Positions 1 through 6,596 of a stretch of 20,164 bases of DNA are shown piece by piece. The position numbers and the translations under genes were made by a program. This DNA comes from JACIWG01 sp049969935. Its GTDB lineage: Archaea; Thermoproteota; Nitrososphaeria; JACIWG01. The notes under the pieces were generated by a model, which saw only the letters and a program-made list of their open reading frames with translations, was not told the origin of the DNA and ran no database searches. The stretch lies in the NCBI GenBank assembly GCA_049969935.1, contig JBMFNX010000027.1, forward strand, positions 1 to 20,164, read 5' to 3'. The stretch's first letter is position 1, and every line of letters starts with the position of its first letter.

Positions 1-81
1 GTGAAAGATGTTATTACAGCATATGTTAAGGGAGAGCTTAGGGAACTTACTGAAGGCTGTGCTAGGGCACGCCATCACTAA
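1..81 (+). CDS. 3' end of an unrecognised gene (partial)
   Basis: The frame starting at base 1 is open for 26 codons and ends in TAA at 79-81, giving a peptide that ends ELTEGCARARHH. The start lies outside the window, since the GTG at base 1 is probably internal. Composition is protein-like (charged helix then basic tail), and the stop is followed at once by a T-rich tract, as expected at an archaeal gene end. I do not recognise the family from 26 residues. Confidence 0.5.
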   Translation: MKDVITAYVKGELRELTEGCARARHH

Positions 82-119
82 AATTTTTTATTATATTTTT
101 TATATTTTATTGTTTTTTG
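82..119 (+). terminator. U-tract terminator between convergent genes
   Basis: Directly after the stop at 81 come four runs of five or more T (around 87, 96, 105 and 113) with no stable hairpin. Archaeal intrinsic termination is driven by such U-rich tracts. The neighbouring gene on the other strand ends at 120, so this tract lies in the convergent gap. On the minus strand the same bases are A-rich and would not serve that gene. Confidence 0.45.
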
Positions 120-1337
120 CTAGAGTCCTATGAAAAGTCTTATCATGTAGGCTACAAGTAGGGCTATAACGCTTGAGACAGCGCTTTTTGTCCAAGATAT
201 TCCTGTTAGAACACGGTTGGCCATTGTGCAGAGGAGTGTAGCCCAGGCTAGTACGGCAATCTGCACATAGTTGGCTATCATCGAGAAAAACAATGCCCTT
301 TCATTTAATTCTGCTGTTGCAGCAGCCTTCTCCGAAGCTGATCCGCCCAAGTATTCTAGGGTATAGTATAGTTTGTCTAATGCTTGGGATGCTAGGACAG
401 AGTTTATTATGTTCTGGACAAAGAATGTGATTAGGATTAGGCCAACGCACACGGCTAAAGGTTTCCAAGAAATTTTTCCCCCAAATGCATTAAGTAAGAC
501 GAAGACTATTCCAGCTATTATGAACAATTGTATTAGATACTGGAAGACTCCGAAGACAGATATTATTGAAATGTATCCTGTCGGATCCTTGCTTACCTGG
601 TTTTCGAATAAGCCTCTAAAGTATATTCCATCCACCAAAACTTTTATGTCAACCTTTTCCGGCCAATTGAATACGAAAGCTAATCCTGTTATAGTGTGCC
701 GGTCACCGCCATGGTTTTCCCACAGGCTGTCTGAAAGAGGTATTGTAAAGTTGTTCCAAAATCCAGTGCTTGAAGATAGAATCTTTTCTGTTAAGTTATA
801 GTATAGGTATTTTGATGCGTCTCCAGAGTAAAGGTATATTGATGCAGCTGAAGGCAAGGTTGTAGGGTTAACAAATTTTATTTTAAAGGAGAGAGATTTG
901 AATGCCTGCTCACTACAGTTCACTGGACCCACGTCAGAGAGTTTTAGGAAAAGGCTTTGGCTGCTGTTTGCACAAAATTTTATGCTCCTATCACCATAGT
1001 AGCTTCCATTAACATGGTCACTGTAGTCTAATGAGATGTTAACGTTGGGTGAAGATGACCAGAATGTAATGTTTTCTGTCCAAGCATCATACTGTCCAGC
1101 TAGAGGGTCAACTTTAGGAAATGTTTCTTCAACATAGCTTTTCGAGAGAACAATGTATCCGAAAAGTGTGCTTGATACTACAAAGAGTACGAGAACAATC
1201 ATGGCTGCAATATAGCGTGGTTCTTCAGCAACCTCCCTAAAAACCTTGTAGGGGGAATAGAGTACTTTAATGAACTGGAGATAGAATGGTGTACGCTTAA
1301 CCTCTTCAGCTGAAACGGTAGCATGCTCATTTTCCAA
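120..1337 (-). CDS. Yip1-like multi-pass membrane protein with inserted ectodomain
   Basis: The 405-residue product has a cytoplasmic N-terminus carrying the Yip1-type signature (SPYKVFREVAEEPRY, about 28-42), a first membrane helix at about 43-65, a hydrophilic domain of roughly 185 residues (66-252), then four hydrophobic segments (about 255-283, 290-312, 347-372, 383-403). The hydrophilic part is beta-rich and contains seven N-x-S/T sequons (N89, N100, N110, N124, N140, N181, N196), fitting an N-glycosylated extracytoplasmic domain, perhaps a jelly-roll/carbohydrate-binding-like fold. The start is TTG, chosen because GGAGG (1350-1354, minus strand) precedes it by 12 bases and a TATA element lies at 1391-1399. 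Yip1-family proteins in prokaryotes have no firm function. Domain family call is moderate; membrane topology is clear. Confidence 0.75.
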   Translation of the reverse strand: MENEHATVSAEEVKRTPFYLQFIKVLYSPYKVFREVAEEPRYIAAMIVLVLFVVSSTLFGYIVLSKSYVEETFPKVDPLAGQYDAWTENITFWSSSPNVNISLDYSDHVNGSYYGDRSIKFCANSSQSLFLKLSDVGPVNCSEQAFKSLSFKIKFVNPTTLPSAASIYLYSGDASKYLYYNLTEKILSSSTGFWNNFTIPLSDSLWENHGGDRHTITGLAFVFNWPEKVDIKVLVDGIYFRGLFENQVSKDPTGYISIISVFGVFQYLIQLFIIAGIVFVLLNAFGGKISWKPLAVCVGLILITFFVQNIINSVLASQALDKLYYTLEYLGGSASEKAAATAELNERALFFSMIANYVQIAVLAWATLLCTMANRVLTGISWTKSAVSSVIALLVAYMIRLFIGL

Positions 1338-1349
1338 GAAAAATCACGT

Positions 1350-1399
1350 CCTCCAAAAGCTTTCGAATCAAATCGAACATCATCGCCAACTTTTATACC
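1350..1399 (-). promoter_or_regulatory. TATA box and Shine-Dalgarno for the Yip1-like gene
   Basis: On the minus strand GGTATAAAA (1391-1399) places transcription start near 1369. GGAGG (1350-1354) then sits in a leader of about 30 bases, 12 bases before the TTG start. This is one of few genes here with a leader plus ribosome binding site, and it decides the non-ATG start. Confidence 0.5.
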
Positions 1400-1436
1400 A
1401 CAATATTTAAACTTATTGTATAAGATTACATGTAAG

Positions 1437-2624
1437 CTATTTATAGAATTCGTTTTTACAAAATTCTCTGAGAAAGGTTGTCGCATAGCATCCCTTTTCA
1501 AGCCAAAAAGAAAATTTTACTGCATCAGCACCTACATTGGAAAGGTTTAGGATTCTATAGTTGAGACTAACCTTTCGTAGAGAGCCTTTAACCTTCAAAC
1601 CTAAACTTCTATCCTTGAAAATTTCAAGCCCTAGGCTCTCGCATTCTATAACATCTTTAACAATCTTTCCAACCTCACCTCCAGGAAGCTTTGACTTAAA
1701 CCCTAGAATCGGGAAGGCTGGAGAACCACCTTTAACAAAGTCTCCTTCAACAAGCCTATTTAGTGGAAGACCTCTAGCAATCCTCTCTGAAACCATTAGG
1801 TTGAATAGGTAGCTCTGGTACGCGTTAACATAAAATTTTAGAAGACTTCTTCCAAGAGACTTGACAATCTTTTGAGGGGGAAAATTTTTTAGCATCATAT
1901 ATAGCACTCTTTTCTCGATCCAAAGTTTTCTTGGCATCATATTATATGCTTCCTCAAGAAAACCTTCTCTTGCAAGAGTTCTACATTCTTTAGCTTTAGC
2001 TGATTCATCAGGATACACTTTATAGACAAGCTCTTCAAAGAACATGTCATATTCTTTTTTAAGAAGATGTTTTCCGAGCATGTGAGTGTTAAACCTGCGT
2101 GTTCCAAACCTCTGGTATCCAAAATAGTTTGGACACCCTAAAGCATTCAATTCTCTTAAAGTTGAATTAATAAGCTGCATGCTTGGATTGCAGTCTCTTA
2201 AAGTGATTTCAAAATAGTTTCCCTTCAGCATACCCAACCTAATCTTTCTTGACACCCTATAAGCTTCTATAACCTTAACCTTTCCCATGACATCAATCTT
2301 TCTAACATCAATATCTTCTTTAAACGGTATGGAAAACTTTTGGACGGCTACAGCCCTAGAATCCTTTATTCCAGCGAAACCTATAAACTTCCTGTCCAAG
2401 CCAAAAGTTTTTGAAATATGCCTTATAACATAGTCTGTTGTAACATTTCTCTTTTCAATTACAAGGACAAGATGTTCTCCTCTAGAATCTAATGGAATCT
2501 CCGAGTCCTCTACAACCCTAAAATCTTCAACATCACCTCTTATCCTGCCACCAACACCTTCAGTTGAAGTAGCATAGTATAGTATGCCTAAACGTTTTTC
2601 AAGCTCAATATTTGTAGGAAGCAT
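1437..2624 (-). CDS. truD: tRNA pseudouridine(13) synthase TruD
   Basis: TruD converts U13 of tRNAs (and in archaea probably related sites) to pseudouridine. The 395-residue protein has the family's hallmark FAGIKDSRAVAVQKF at 83-97, with D88 as catalytic aspartate, preceded by the N-terminal DFRVVE strand (34-39). After it come GNYFEITLRD (135-144) and the conserved NYFGYQRFGTRRFNTH block (166-181), then the TRUD insertion domain. Length is normal for archaeal TruD (about 380-440). The ATG start gives the expected N-terminus before the DFRV strand. It ends 99 bases before the Yip1-like gene on the same strand and starts 88 bases after the dehydratase stop; no operon is needed to explain the spacing. 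Assignment is firm. Confidence 0.95.
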   Translation of the reverse strand: MLPTNIELEKRLGILYYATSTEGVGGRIRGDVEDFRVVEDSEIPLDSRGEHLVLVIEKRNVTTDYVIRHISKTFGLDRKFIGFAGIKDSRAVAVQKFSIPFKEDIDVRKIDVMGKVKVIEAYRVSRKIRLGMLKGNYFEITLRDCNPSMQLINSTLRELNALGCPNYFGYQRFGTRRFNTHMLGKHLLKKEYDMFFEELVYKVYPDESAKAKECRTLAREGFLEEAYNMMPRKLWIEKRVLYMMLKNFPPQKIVKSLGRSLLKFYVNAYQSYLFNLMVSERIARGLPLNRLVEGDFVKGGSPAFPILGFKSKLPGGEVGKIVKDVIECESLGLEIFKDRSLGLKVKGSLRKVSLNYRILNLSNVGADAVKFSFWLEKGCYATTFLREFCKNEFYK

Positions 2625-2712
2625 GAATCCAACATTAAACAGATAGAGGCTGCTATTAAACCATTTTAAAAAAGGATTTAGGTTAAAAATGTATTGGAAG
2701 ATAGATTTTATG

Positions 2713-3846
2713 CTAGACTACAAGATAGTCTTCTAGCACATCCCTTTTTAGGTTAACACCAAGGCCTGGACCATGTGGTACGGTAACCTTTCCACCCTCA
2801 ACATTTATAGGCCTGTCAAGAATTTTGTCACGCCATTCAACATCACCAAGCTGATATTCTAGGAGGAGAAGGTTTGGGATGCTTGCACAAACTTGTACAC
2901 TTGCTATTGTAGCTATTGGGCCGACCATATTATGTGGTGCAACTGGAATATAGTAGGTTTCAGCCATAGAAGCTATCTTTTTAAGCTCAAGAATCCCTCC
3001 AGTCCTCGCAACATCTGGCATAATTATCCTGGCAGCCCTAAGCTCAAAAAGCTCACGAAATTCCCATCTCGTGTTCAAGAGTTCGCCAGTGCATATTGGA
3101 ACAATAGTGCTCCTGCTCACAAAGGACATTGCCTCCAAATTGTTTTGTGGAACAGGGTCTTCCACCCACATAAGGTTATAGGGTTCAAGACCTTTTACAA
3201 GATTAAGTGCAGTGTTTACGTCAAAGGCTCCGTGACAGTCTATTGCAAGCTGAACATCTTCGCCCACAGCATTTCTTACAGCCTCAACCATTCTAACCGT
3301 ATATTTTAAATCCTCTGGAGACAATGTTCTGTTAACACTTTTACCAGAAGGTATTGGTTCATCAACGTCCATCTTGAGAACCTTAAATCCTTCTCTTACA
3401 GCAGCCAAAGCCTTTTCCACATACTCTTCCTCAACATACCTTGCGCCTCTAAAGAAGCCGTCAACATAAACCTGTACCTCGCTTCTGCACTTTCCACCCA
3501 AAAGATTGTATACTGGAGTGTTAAGATGCTTTCCCAAAATGTCCATGAGAGCAATTTCTATACCGCTTACTGCTGGCATAGAGAATCCTTCTCTAAAAAG
3601 TTCCTGCCAAATCAATTCAACTTCAAGAGGGTCTCTTCCAATAATCTTTTTCCCGATAACTTCTAGACTTTCCCTAACACCAGTAGACTTGTAGGCTAAA
3701 GCTTCCCCGAAACCTTGCAGGCCATTGCTTGTTTCAATTTCAACAAAAAGCCATGGGAATCTTGGCCAATGTCTACCCTTAACAGAATATATTCTAACAT
3801 CACTTATCTTCAAACCAATCACATGATATAGGATGATAGTGGACAC
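2713..3846 (-). CDS. Sugar-acid dehydratase, mandelate racemase/enolase superfamily
   Basis: Enolase-superfamily enzyme of the acid-sugar dehydratase type, removing water from an aldonate to give a 2-keto-3-deoxy acid. The N-terminal capping domain (about 10-130) precedes a TIM barrel. Visible active-site residues: K158-x-D160, D203-x-H205 (IDCHG), E229 (WVEDP), E255 (CTGE), D278 (MPDVARTGG), H305 (APHN) and E330. Their spacing equals that of E. coli galactonate dehydratase DgoD shifted by 20, as I recall its numbering, so galactonate or gluconate are the best substrate guesses (archaeal gluconate dehydratase belongs to this group). Substrate is inference. Starts with GTG at 3846; a second in-frame GTG at 3822 fits the TATA position better and would remove eight residues. 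No KDG aldolase or kinase is nearby. Confidence 0.85.
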   Translation of the reverse strand: MSTIILYHVIGLKISDVRIYSVKGRHWPRFPWLFVEIETSNGLQGFGEALAYKSTGVRESLEVIGKKIIGRDPLEVELIWQELFREGFSMPAVSGIEIALMDILGKHLNTPVYNLLGGKCRSEVQVYVDGFFRGARYVEEEYVEKALAAVREGFKVLKMDVDEPIPSGKSVNRTLSPEDLKYTVRMVEAVRNAVGEDVQLAIDCHGAFDVNTALNLVKGLEPYNLMWVEDPVPQNNLEAMSFVSRSTIVPICTGELLNTRWEFRELFELRAARIIMPDVARTGGILELKKIASMAETYYIPVAPHNMVGPIATIASVQVCASIPNLLLLEYQLGDVEWRDKILDRPINVEGGKVTVPHGPGLGVNLKRDVLEDYLVV

Positions 3847-3860
3847 TAATTTATCCTTTT

Positions 3861-3871
3861 AATTTTATATT
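3861..3871. promoter_or_regulatory. Shared bidirectional TATA element, dehydratase / glycosylase
   Basis: AATTTTATATT lies in the 48-bp gap between the divergent genes. Read on the plus strand it is centred 29 bases before the glycosylase ATG (3895), right for a leaderless transcript. Read on the minus strand (ATATAAAATT) it would start transcription near 3840, between the two possible GTG starts of the dehydratase. No second TATA is apparent in the gap. Confidence 0.45.
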
Positions 3872-3894
3872 CTGGTGAAGAATGTTTTTCTGGC

Positions 3895-4668
3895 ATGGTT
3901 GAAGGTCCAACTGCAAAAGCTATCGCAATAAAAATTTCTCAAAAATTTGAGGGAGAAACTGTTAAGAATATTATTGTTAAATCTAAAAGAGTTTTTATAG
4001 AGCCTAAAAAGCTTTTGGACAAGAAATTTAATGGCTCAGACACGTTAGGCAAAAACATCATACTATTTTTCGAAGACAATGCAATTAGAGTACATTTGAT
4101 GATGTTTGGAAGCATACACGTTTATGAGTTAGGTGAACCTTTGCTAAAACCCCTCGAACGTGCAAGACTAGTGGTTGAAGGTGTAAGGAGAAAGCTTGTA
4201 GCCTACAATGCACCAGTCGTAGAAATTGATAGAAGAGAAAAGATTCTGGACAGGTTAGTGAGCACACTTGGGCCAGATCCATTAAGTGAAGGCTGGAGTA
4301 GGGAAAAGGCTGTTGAAAACATAATTAGGTTTAGGAAAGAAAAGATTGGAACCATTTTATTGAATCAGTCGGTTATAGCTGGAATAGGAAACATTTTAAG
4401 AAACGAGATACTTTTCAGGGCTAAAGTTCATCCTGAAAGAAGTGTTGAAAGCTTAAGTGGAGGAGAGGTTAAAGAAATCGTCTTAGCATGCGAGAGATTG
4501 TGTAGAGAGTTTCTGGAATTGAAGGTTAAGGGGAAAGGTATCAAAGAAATTCTGTACGTCTACAACAGGTATAGGGGAAAATGTAGAATTTGTGGAGGAA
4601 ACATAAAATTTTATATGCAGAAGACCGTGAACAGGAAGACTTTCGTATGCGAAAACTGTCAAAAATAG
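3895..4668 (+). CDS. Fpg/Nei-family DNA glycosylase, NEIL3-like
   Basis: Base-excision repair glycosylase/AP lyase. The 257-residue protein starts M-V-E-G-P: V2 is the N-terminal nucleophile position, where bacterial Fpg/Nei and NEIL1/2 have proline and animal NEIL3 has valine. E3 is the conserved proton donor. K53 (TLGKNIIL) matches the beta-hairpin lysine; H67 lies in IRVHLMMFG; the helix-two-turn-helix carries N166 in IAGIGNILRNE; the zinc finger is C230-x2-C233...C252-x2-C255 with R247-x-T249. The sections TLGKNIILFF, VIAGIGNILRNEILF and KTFVCENCQK resemble NEIL3 more than Fpg. Length is that of the NEIL3 glycosylase domain without its C-terminal GRF zinc fingers. The start is fixed by the chemistry: the nucleophile must follow the initiator Met. 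Likely substrates (oxidised pyrimidines, hydantoins, AP sites or crosslinks, perhaps in single strands) are inferred. Confidence 0.88.
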   Translation: MVEGPTAKAIAIKISQKFEGETVKNIIVKSKRVFIEPKKLLDKKFNGSDTLGKNIILFFEDNAIRVHLMMFGSIHVYELGEPLLKPLERARLVVEGVRRKLVAYNAPVVEIDRREKILDRLVSTLGPDPLSEGWSREKAVENIIRFRKEKIGTILLNQSVIAGIGNILRNEILFRAKVHPERSVESLSGGEVKEIVLACERLCREFLELKVKGKGIKEILYVYNRYRGKCRICGGNIKFYMQKTVNRKTFVCENCQK

Positions 4669-4680
4669 TGTGAATGTTTT

Positions 4681-4715
4681 AGAATTCTTTAAGCATTTAT
4701 ATGCTAGAATATTCT
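4681..4715 (+). promoter_or_regulatory. Promoter of radical SAM gene with flanking palindromes
   Basis: A TATA-like CATTTATATG (4694-4703) is centred 30 bases before the ATG at 4730, giving a leaderless transcript. It is bracketed by two perfect palindromes, AGAATTCT (4681-4688) and AGAATATTCT (4706-4715), and itself lies in an imperfect one (AGCAT...ATGCT, 4692-4705). The arrangement looks like operator half-sites around the TATA box, though AT-rich palindromes arise easily by chance. Confidence 0.35.
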
Positions 4716-4729
4716 AATTAAAATGTTCA

Positions 4730-5062
4730 ATGGATTACCAAAGGTTTCTGACAGGAGACTTTAAACCCTTTGATCCAATAGAGTTGGCTAAAAGGATAGA
4801 GGAGATAGTGACAAGAGTTGGAGTGGAAGGGTTGGAGAGAAAATATACGGGCTTCTATTCTGTTCCAGTCTATGGGGGAATAGCTACAGGCTATGCGGTA
4901 GGATGCTGTCTTAGATGCATATACTGTTGGTCAAACTGGTCAAGAGACTATCCTGAAAAGTTTGGAACCTTTTACAGTCCAAGAGAAGCTGTACAAAAGC
5001 TTTTTGGGGCTGCAGAGGATGGGATAAGGTATTCAGAATATTGGAGGAAGATTTTTTCCTAG
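4730..5062 (+). pseudogene. Radical SAM protein, N-terminal part (frameshifted)
   Basis: These 110 codons encode the start of a radical SAM enzyme. The cluster motif C59-x3-C63-x2-C66 followed by W (CCLRCIYCW) binds the [4Fe-4S] cluster that cleaves S-adenosylmethionine. The frame then runs into TAG at 5060-5062. Dropping one T from the T6 run at 5052-5057 carries reading on without a stop into the next entry through SRLRLSGCEPT, the expected second strand of the barrel. The complete protein would be about 286 residues. Substrate is unknown; the SNWSRDYPEKFGTFYSP stretch after the cluster motif is characteristic of an archaeal group of small radical SAM proteins. Confidence 0.7.
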
Positions 5063-5063
5063 A

Positions 5064-5591
5064 ATTAGTAGGCTTCGACTATCTGGATGTGAGCCTACGA
5101 TTGGAAAAGAACATCTTCTCAGCCTACTAGAATTTGTTAAAGAATCAAAATATCCTCTATTTATTCTAGAAACAAATGGTATGCTATTGGGTTCGGACCC
5201 AGAGTATGTGAAGAGGCTTAAAGAGTTTAGGGATAAACTGTATGTTAGAGTTTCTTTTAAGGCAGCTACACCCGAAGGCTTTACTCAAAGGACTGGAGCG
5301 ATAGGAAAATATTATGAGCTCCCATTCAAGGCTCTAAAACTTCTACTTGATCAAGGAATTTACGCTAGAGCAGCTGCTATGACAGACCCAAAGATCATGC
5401 CAAAGGAGGAGAGGAGAATACTTATTCAGATGCTCGATGAAATAGACCCAATTGCAGATTATCCTAAAACTTTAGAGGAGGAGAAGATAGACTCATACGA
5501 TACTACAGTTAAGAGGATGAAGGCTTACGTGGACAAAGGTTTTGCTGAAAAGTTAAAAAAGGAAATTGAATCAGATGAAAGCATAATATAA
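5064..5591 (+). pseudogene. Radical SAM protein, C-terminal part (after frameshift)
   Basis: Continues the cluster-binding half in the next frame: RISRLRLSGCEPTIGKEH begins just after the T6 run, followed by LETNGMLLG and KAATPEGF, which match the SAM-barrel strands after the cysteine motif, and a helical tail ending at TAA 5589-5591. There is no start codon at the frame junction; the first candidate is the in-frame ATG at 5181. On its own this part cannot bind the cluster, so it is functional only if the frameshift is a sequencing error or is bypassed. Confidence 0.65.
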
Positions 5592-5708
5592 CAGTATTTG
5601 GTTCTGGTTAAAAAAAATTAAGAAGAAAATTGGGTAAAAGGTATGGAAGTTTTTGATTAAAGAATATTATAAGGTTAGAAGGGTTAAGGAAAAGTGTGTA
5701 GGATATAG

Positions 5709-6065
5709 ACGTTTACAAAAATTACTGGAATAGTTGACCTAAAGCTTGCGGAAAAATTTCTTGGGACAAGCTGGAATGCTATAAAATATTTGGTTGACAA
5801 GTACTCGGATAAAGTTTATACTGGTGTAGGAGTACCATACAATTCAAATTTCATGAGCTTAAACGAGTTAGAGGAGATAGGGGAAAAGATAGCTTCAATC
5901 AACGATAGAATACAAGTTTGTGTACTCGACTACTTTCCAACGTTCAAGAAAAAAGACTTGAGAAGACCATCATTTAATGAAATGGTTGAAGTGAAGAATA
6001 TTCTAAACGAATGTGGGCTAAAGAATGTGATAGTTCAAACAGAATTCGGTTACATCGGCCCATAA
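5709..6065 (+). pseudogene. C-terminal remnant of a second radical SAM protein
   Basis: The frame opens after a TAG at 5706-5708 and reads TGIVDLKLAEKFLGTSWN at its start, then ...GVGVPYN..., a QVCVLDYFPTF segment and the terminal VIVQTEFGYIGP. This is the typical last half of an archaeal radical SAM (activating-enzyme-like) protein. No cysteine cluster motif and no good start precede it; the earliest start in frame is TTG at 5790, in mid-domain. The 117 bases between it and the previous gene show nothing coding. It is not the tail of the 4730-5591 gene, which already has its own complete barrel end, so I read it as a truncated relic or the product of a deletion that fused two neighbours. Confidence 0.65.
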
Positions 6066-6158
6066 AATTGAATAGGGTACAGTTTATTGAAAGATTTGGC
6101 CATAAAATGTTACATAGTATGCGCCTTCACAGCTTGCAACCCATCGTCTAAATGGAGC

Positions 6159-6374
6159 TCACCTAACATTATAATCGCAAACTAGTATACCATCCTCTAC
6201 ACCATGCACCCTACTATATTCTATCATCTCCTCTAACGCTTTCCCACTTGCAATAACATTTTCAACGAGAACAATTGTACCATCCCTCCAACCCCTTTCC
6301 TTAAGAAACATATTGTGAACCTTCCAATCATCAAGCCAGGGAGCCCATGCTAGCAAAAACAAAGCTATAAGCAA
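6159..6374 (-). pseudogene. Possible phosphoribosyltransferase remnant
   Basis: A 71-codon frame (TTG start, open only eight codons further upstream) contains GTIVLVENVIASGKALEEMI, which resembles the PRPP-binding loop of orotate-type phosphoribosyltransferases (hydrophobic strand, two acidic/amide residues, V-I-x-[ST]-G). The usual acidic pair reads E-N. The N-terminal half expected for such an enzyme is absent: the region upstream holds a TGA and then the end of the zinc-finger gene. After the TGA at 6159-6161 the same frame stays open for 24 more codons, to TAA at 6084-6086. I infer a decayed gene. It could also be a chance open frame. Confidence 0.35.
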
Positions 6375-6439
6375 GGACCATATATTATATTCTTTAAAGT
6401 CTCATGCACATTATAGTAGTGAAAATATAACATATTTAT

Positions 6440-6565
6440 TTATTTTTTATGCTCAGGATGCTCAAACTTTTCAAGCCTAACCTTATCCCTGTGCACTGTT
6501 CTCAAATGCCTGTTCAACTTTTCCTCATCTCCAAATTTTTTACCACATAATGGACAGTCTGGCAT
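6440..6565 (-). CDS. C2H2 zinc-finger microprotein
   Basis: A 41-residue protein with one classical C2H2 finger: C4-x2-C7-x12-H20-x4-H25, with F11 and L17 at the usual hydrophobic core positions. A basic/acidic tail rich in K, E and H follows (26-41). Short single-finger C2H2 proteins are common in archaea and probably bind nucleic acid or protein partners. An in-frame ATG two codons earlier (6569-6571) is an alternative start. It lies 31 bases behind the protease gene on the same strand, across a T8 run that may end most protease transcripts, so expression may depend on read-through. Confidence 0.75.
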   Translation of the reverse strand: MPDCPLCGKKFGDEEKLNRHLRTVHRDKVRLEKFEHPEHKK

Positions 6566-6569
6566 AATC

Positions 6570-6590
6570 ATTCACAAAAAAAAGGGGAAA
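6570..6590 (-). terminator. T-rich tract after the protease gene
   Basis: On the minus strand the protease stop is followed by CCTTTTCCCC and then T8. A run of eight U with no hairpin is enough for archaeal transcription termination. It ends just before the start of the zinc-finger gene. Confidence 0.35.
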
Positions 6591-6596
6591 AGGATT

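Noticed and set aside
373..801. A 142-codon plus-strand frame and similar long frames opposite truD (1561-1812) and nurA (18598-19005)
   Set aside because: They lie antisense to clearly coding genes, have unlike-protein composition and no start signals; they are mirror frames.
1199..1501. 100-codon minus-strand frame bridging the Yip1-like and truD genes
   Set aside because: Overlaps both real genes out of frame; the Yip1-like gene has a good ribosome site and TATA box in the same interval.
5060..5062. Programmed +1 frameshift of antizyme type at TCC-TAG in the radical SAM gene
   Set aside because: The last codon TCC before a stop recalls antizyme sites, but a simple T6 homopolymer gain explains it and the neighbourhood is full of gene relics.
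5709..6065. That the second radical SAM fragment is the C-terminus of the first gene
   Set aside because: The first gene already has its own barrel end and tail; 117 non-coding bases separate them, and the second fragment begins in mid-barrel.
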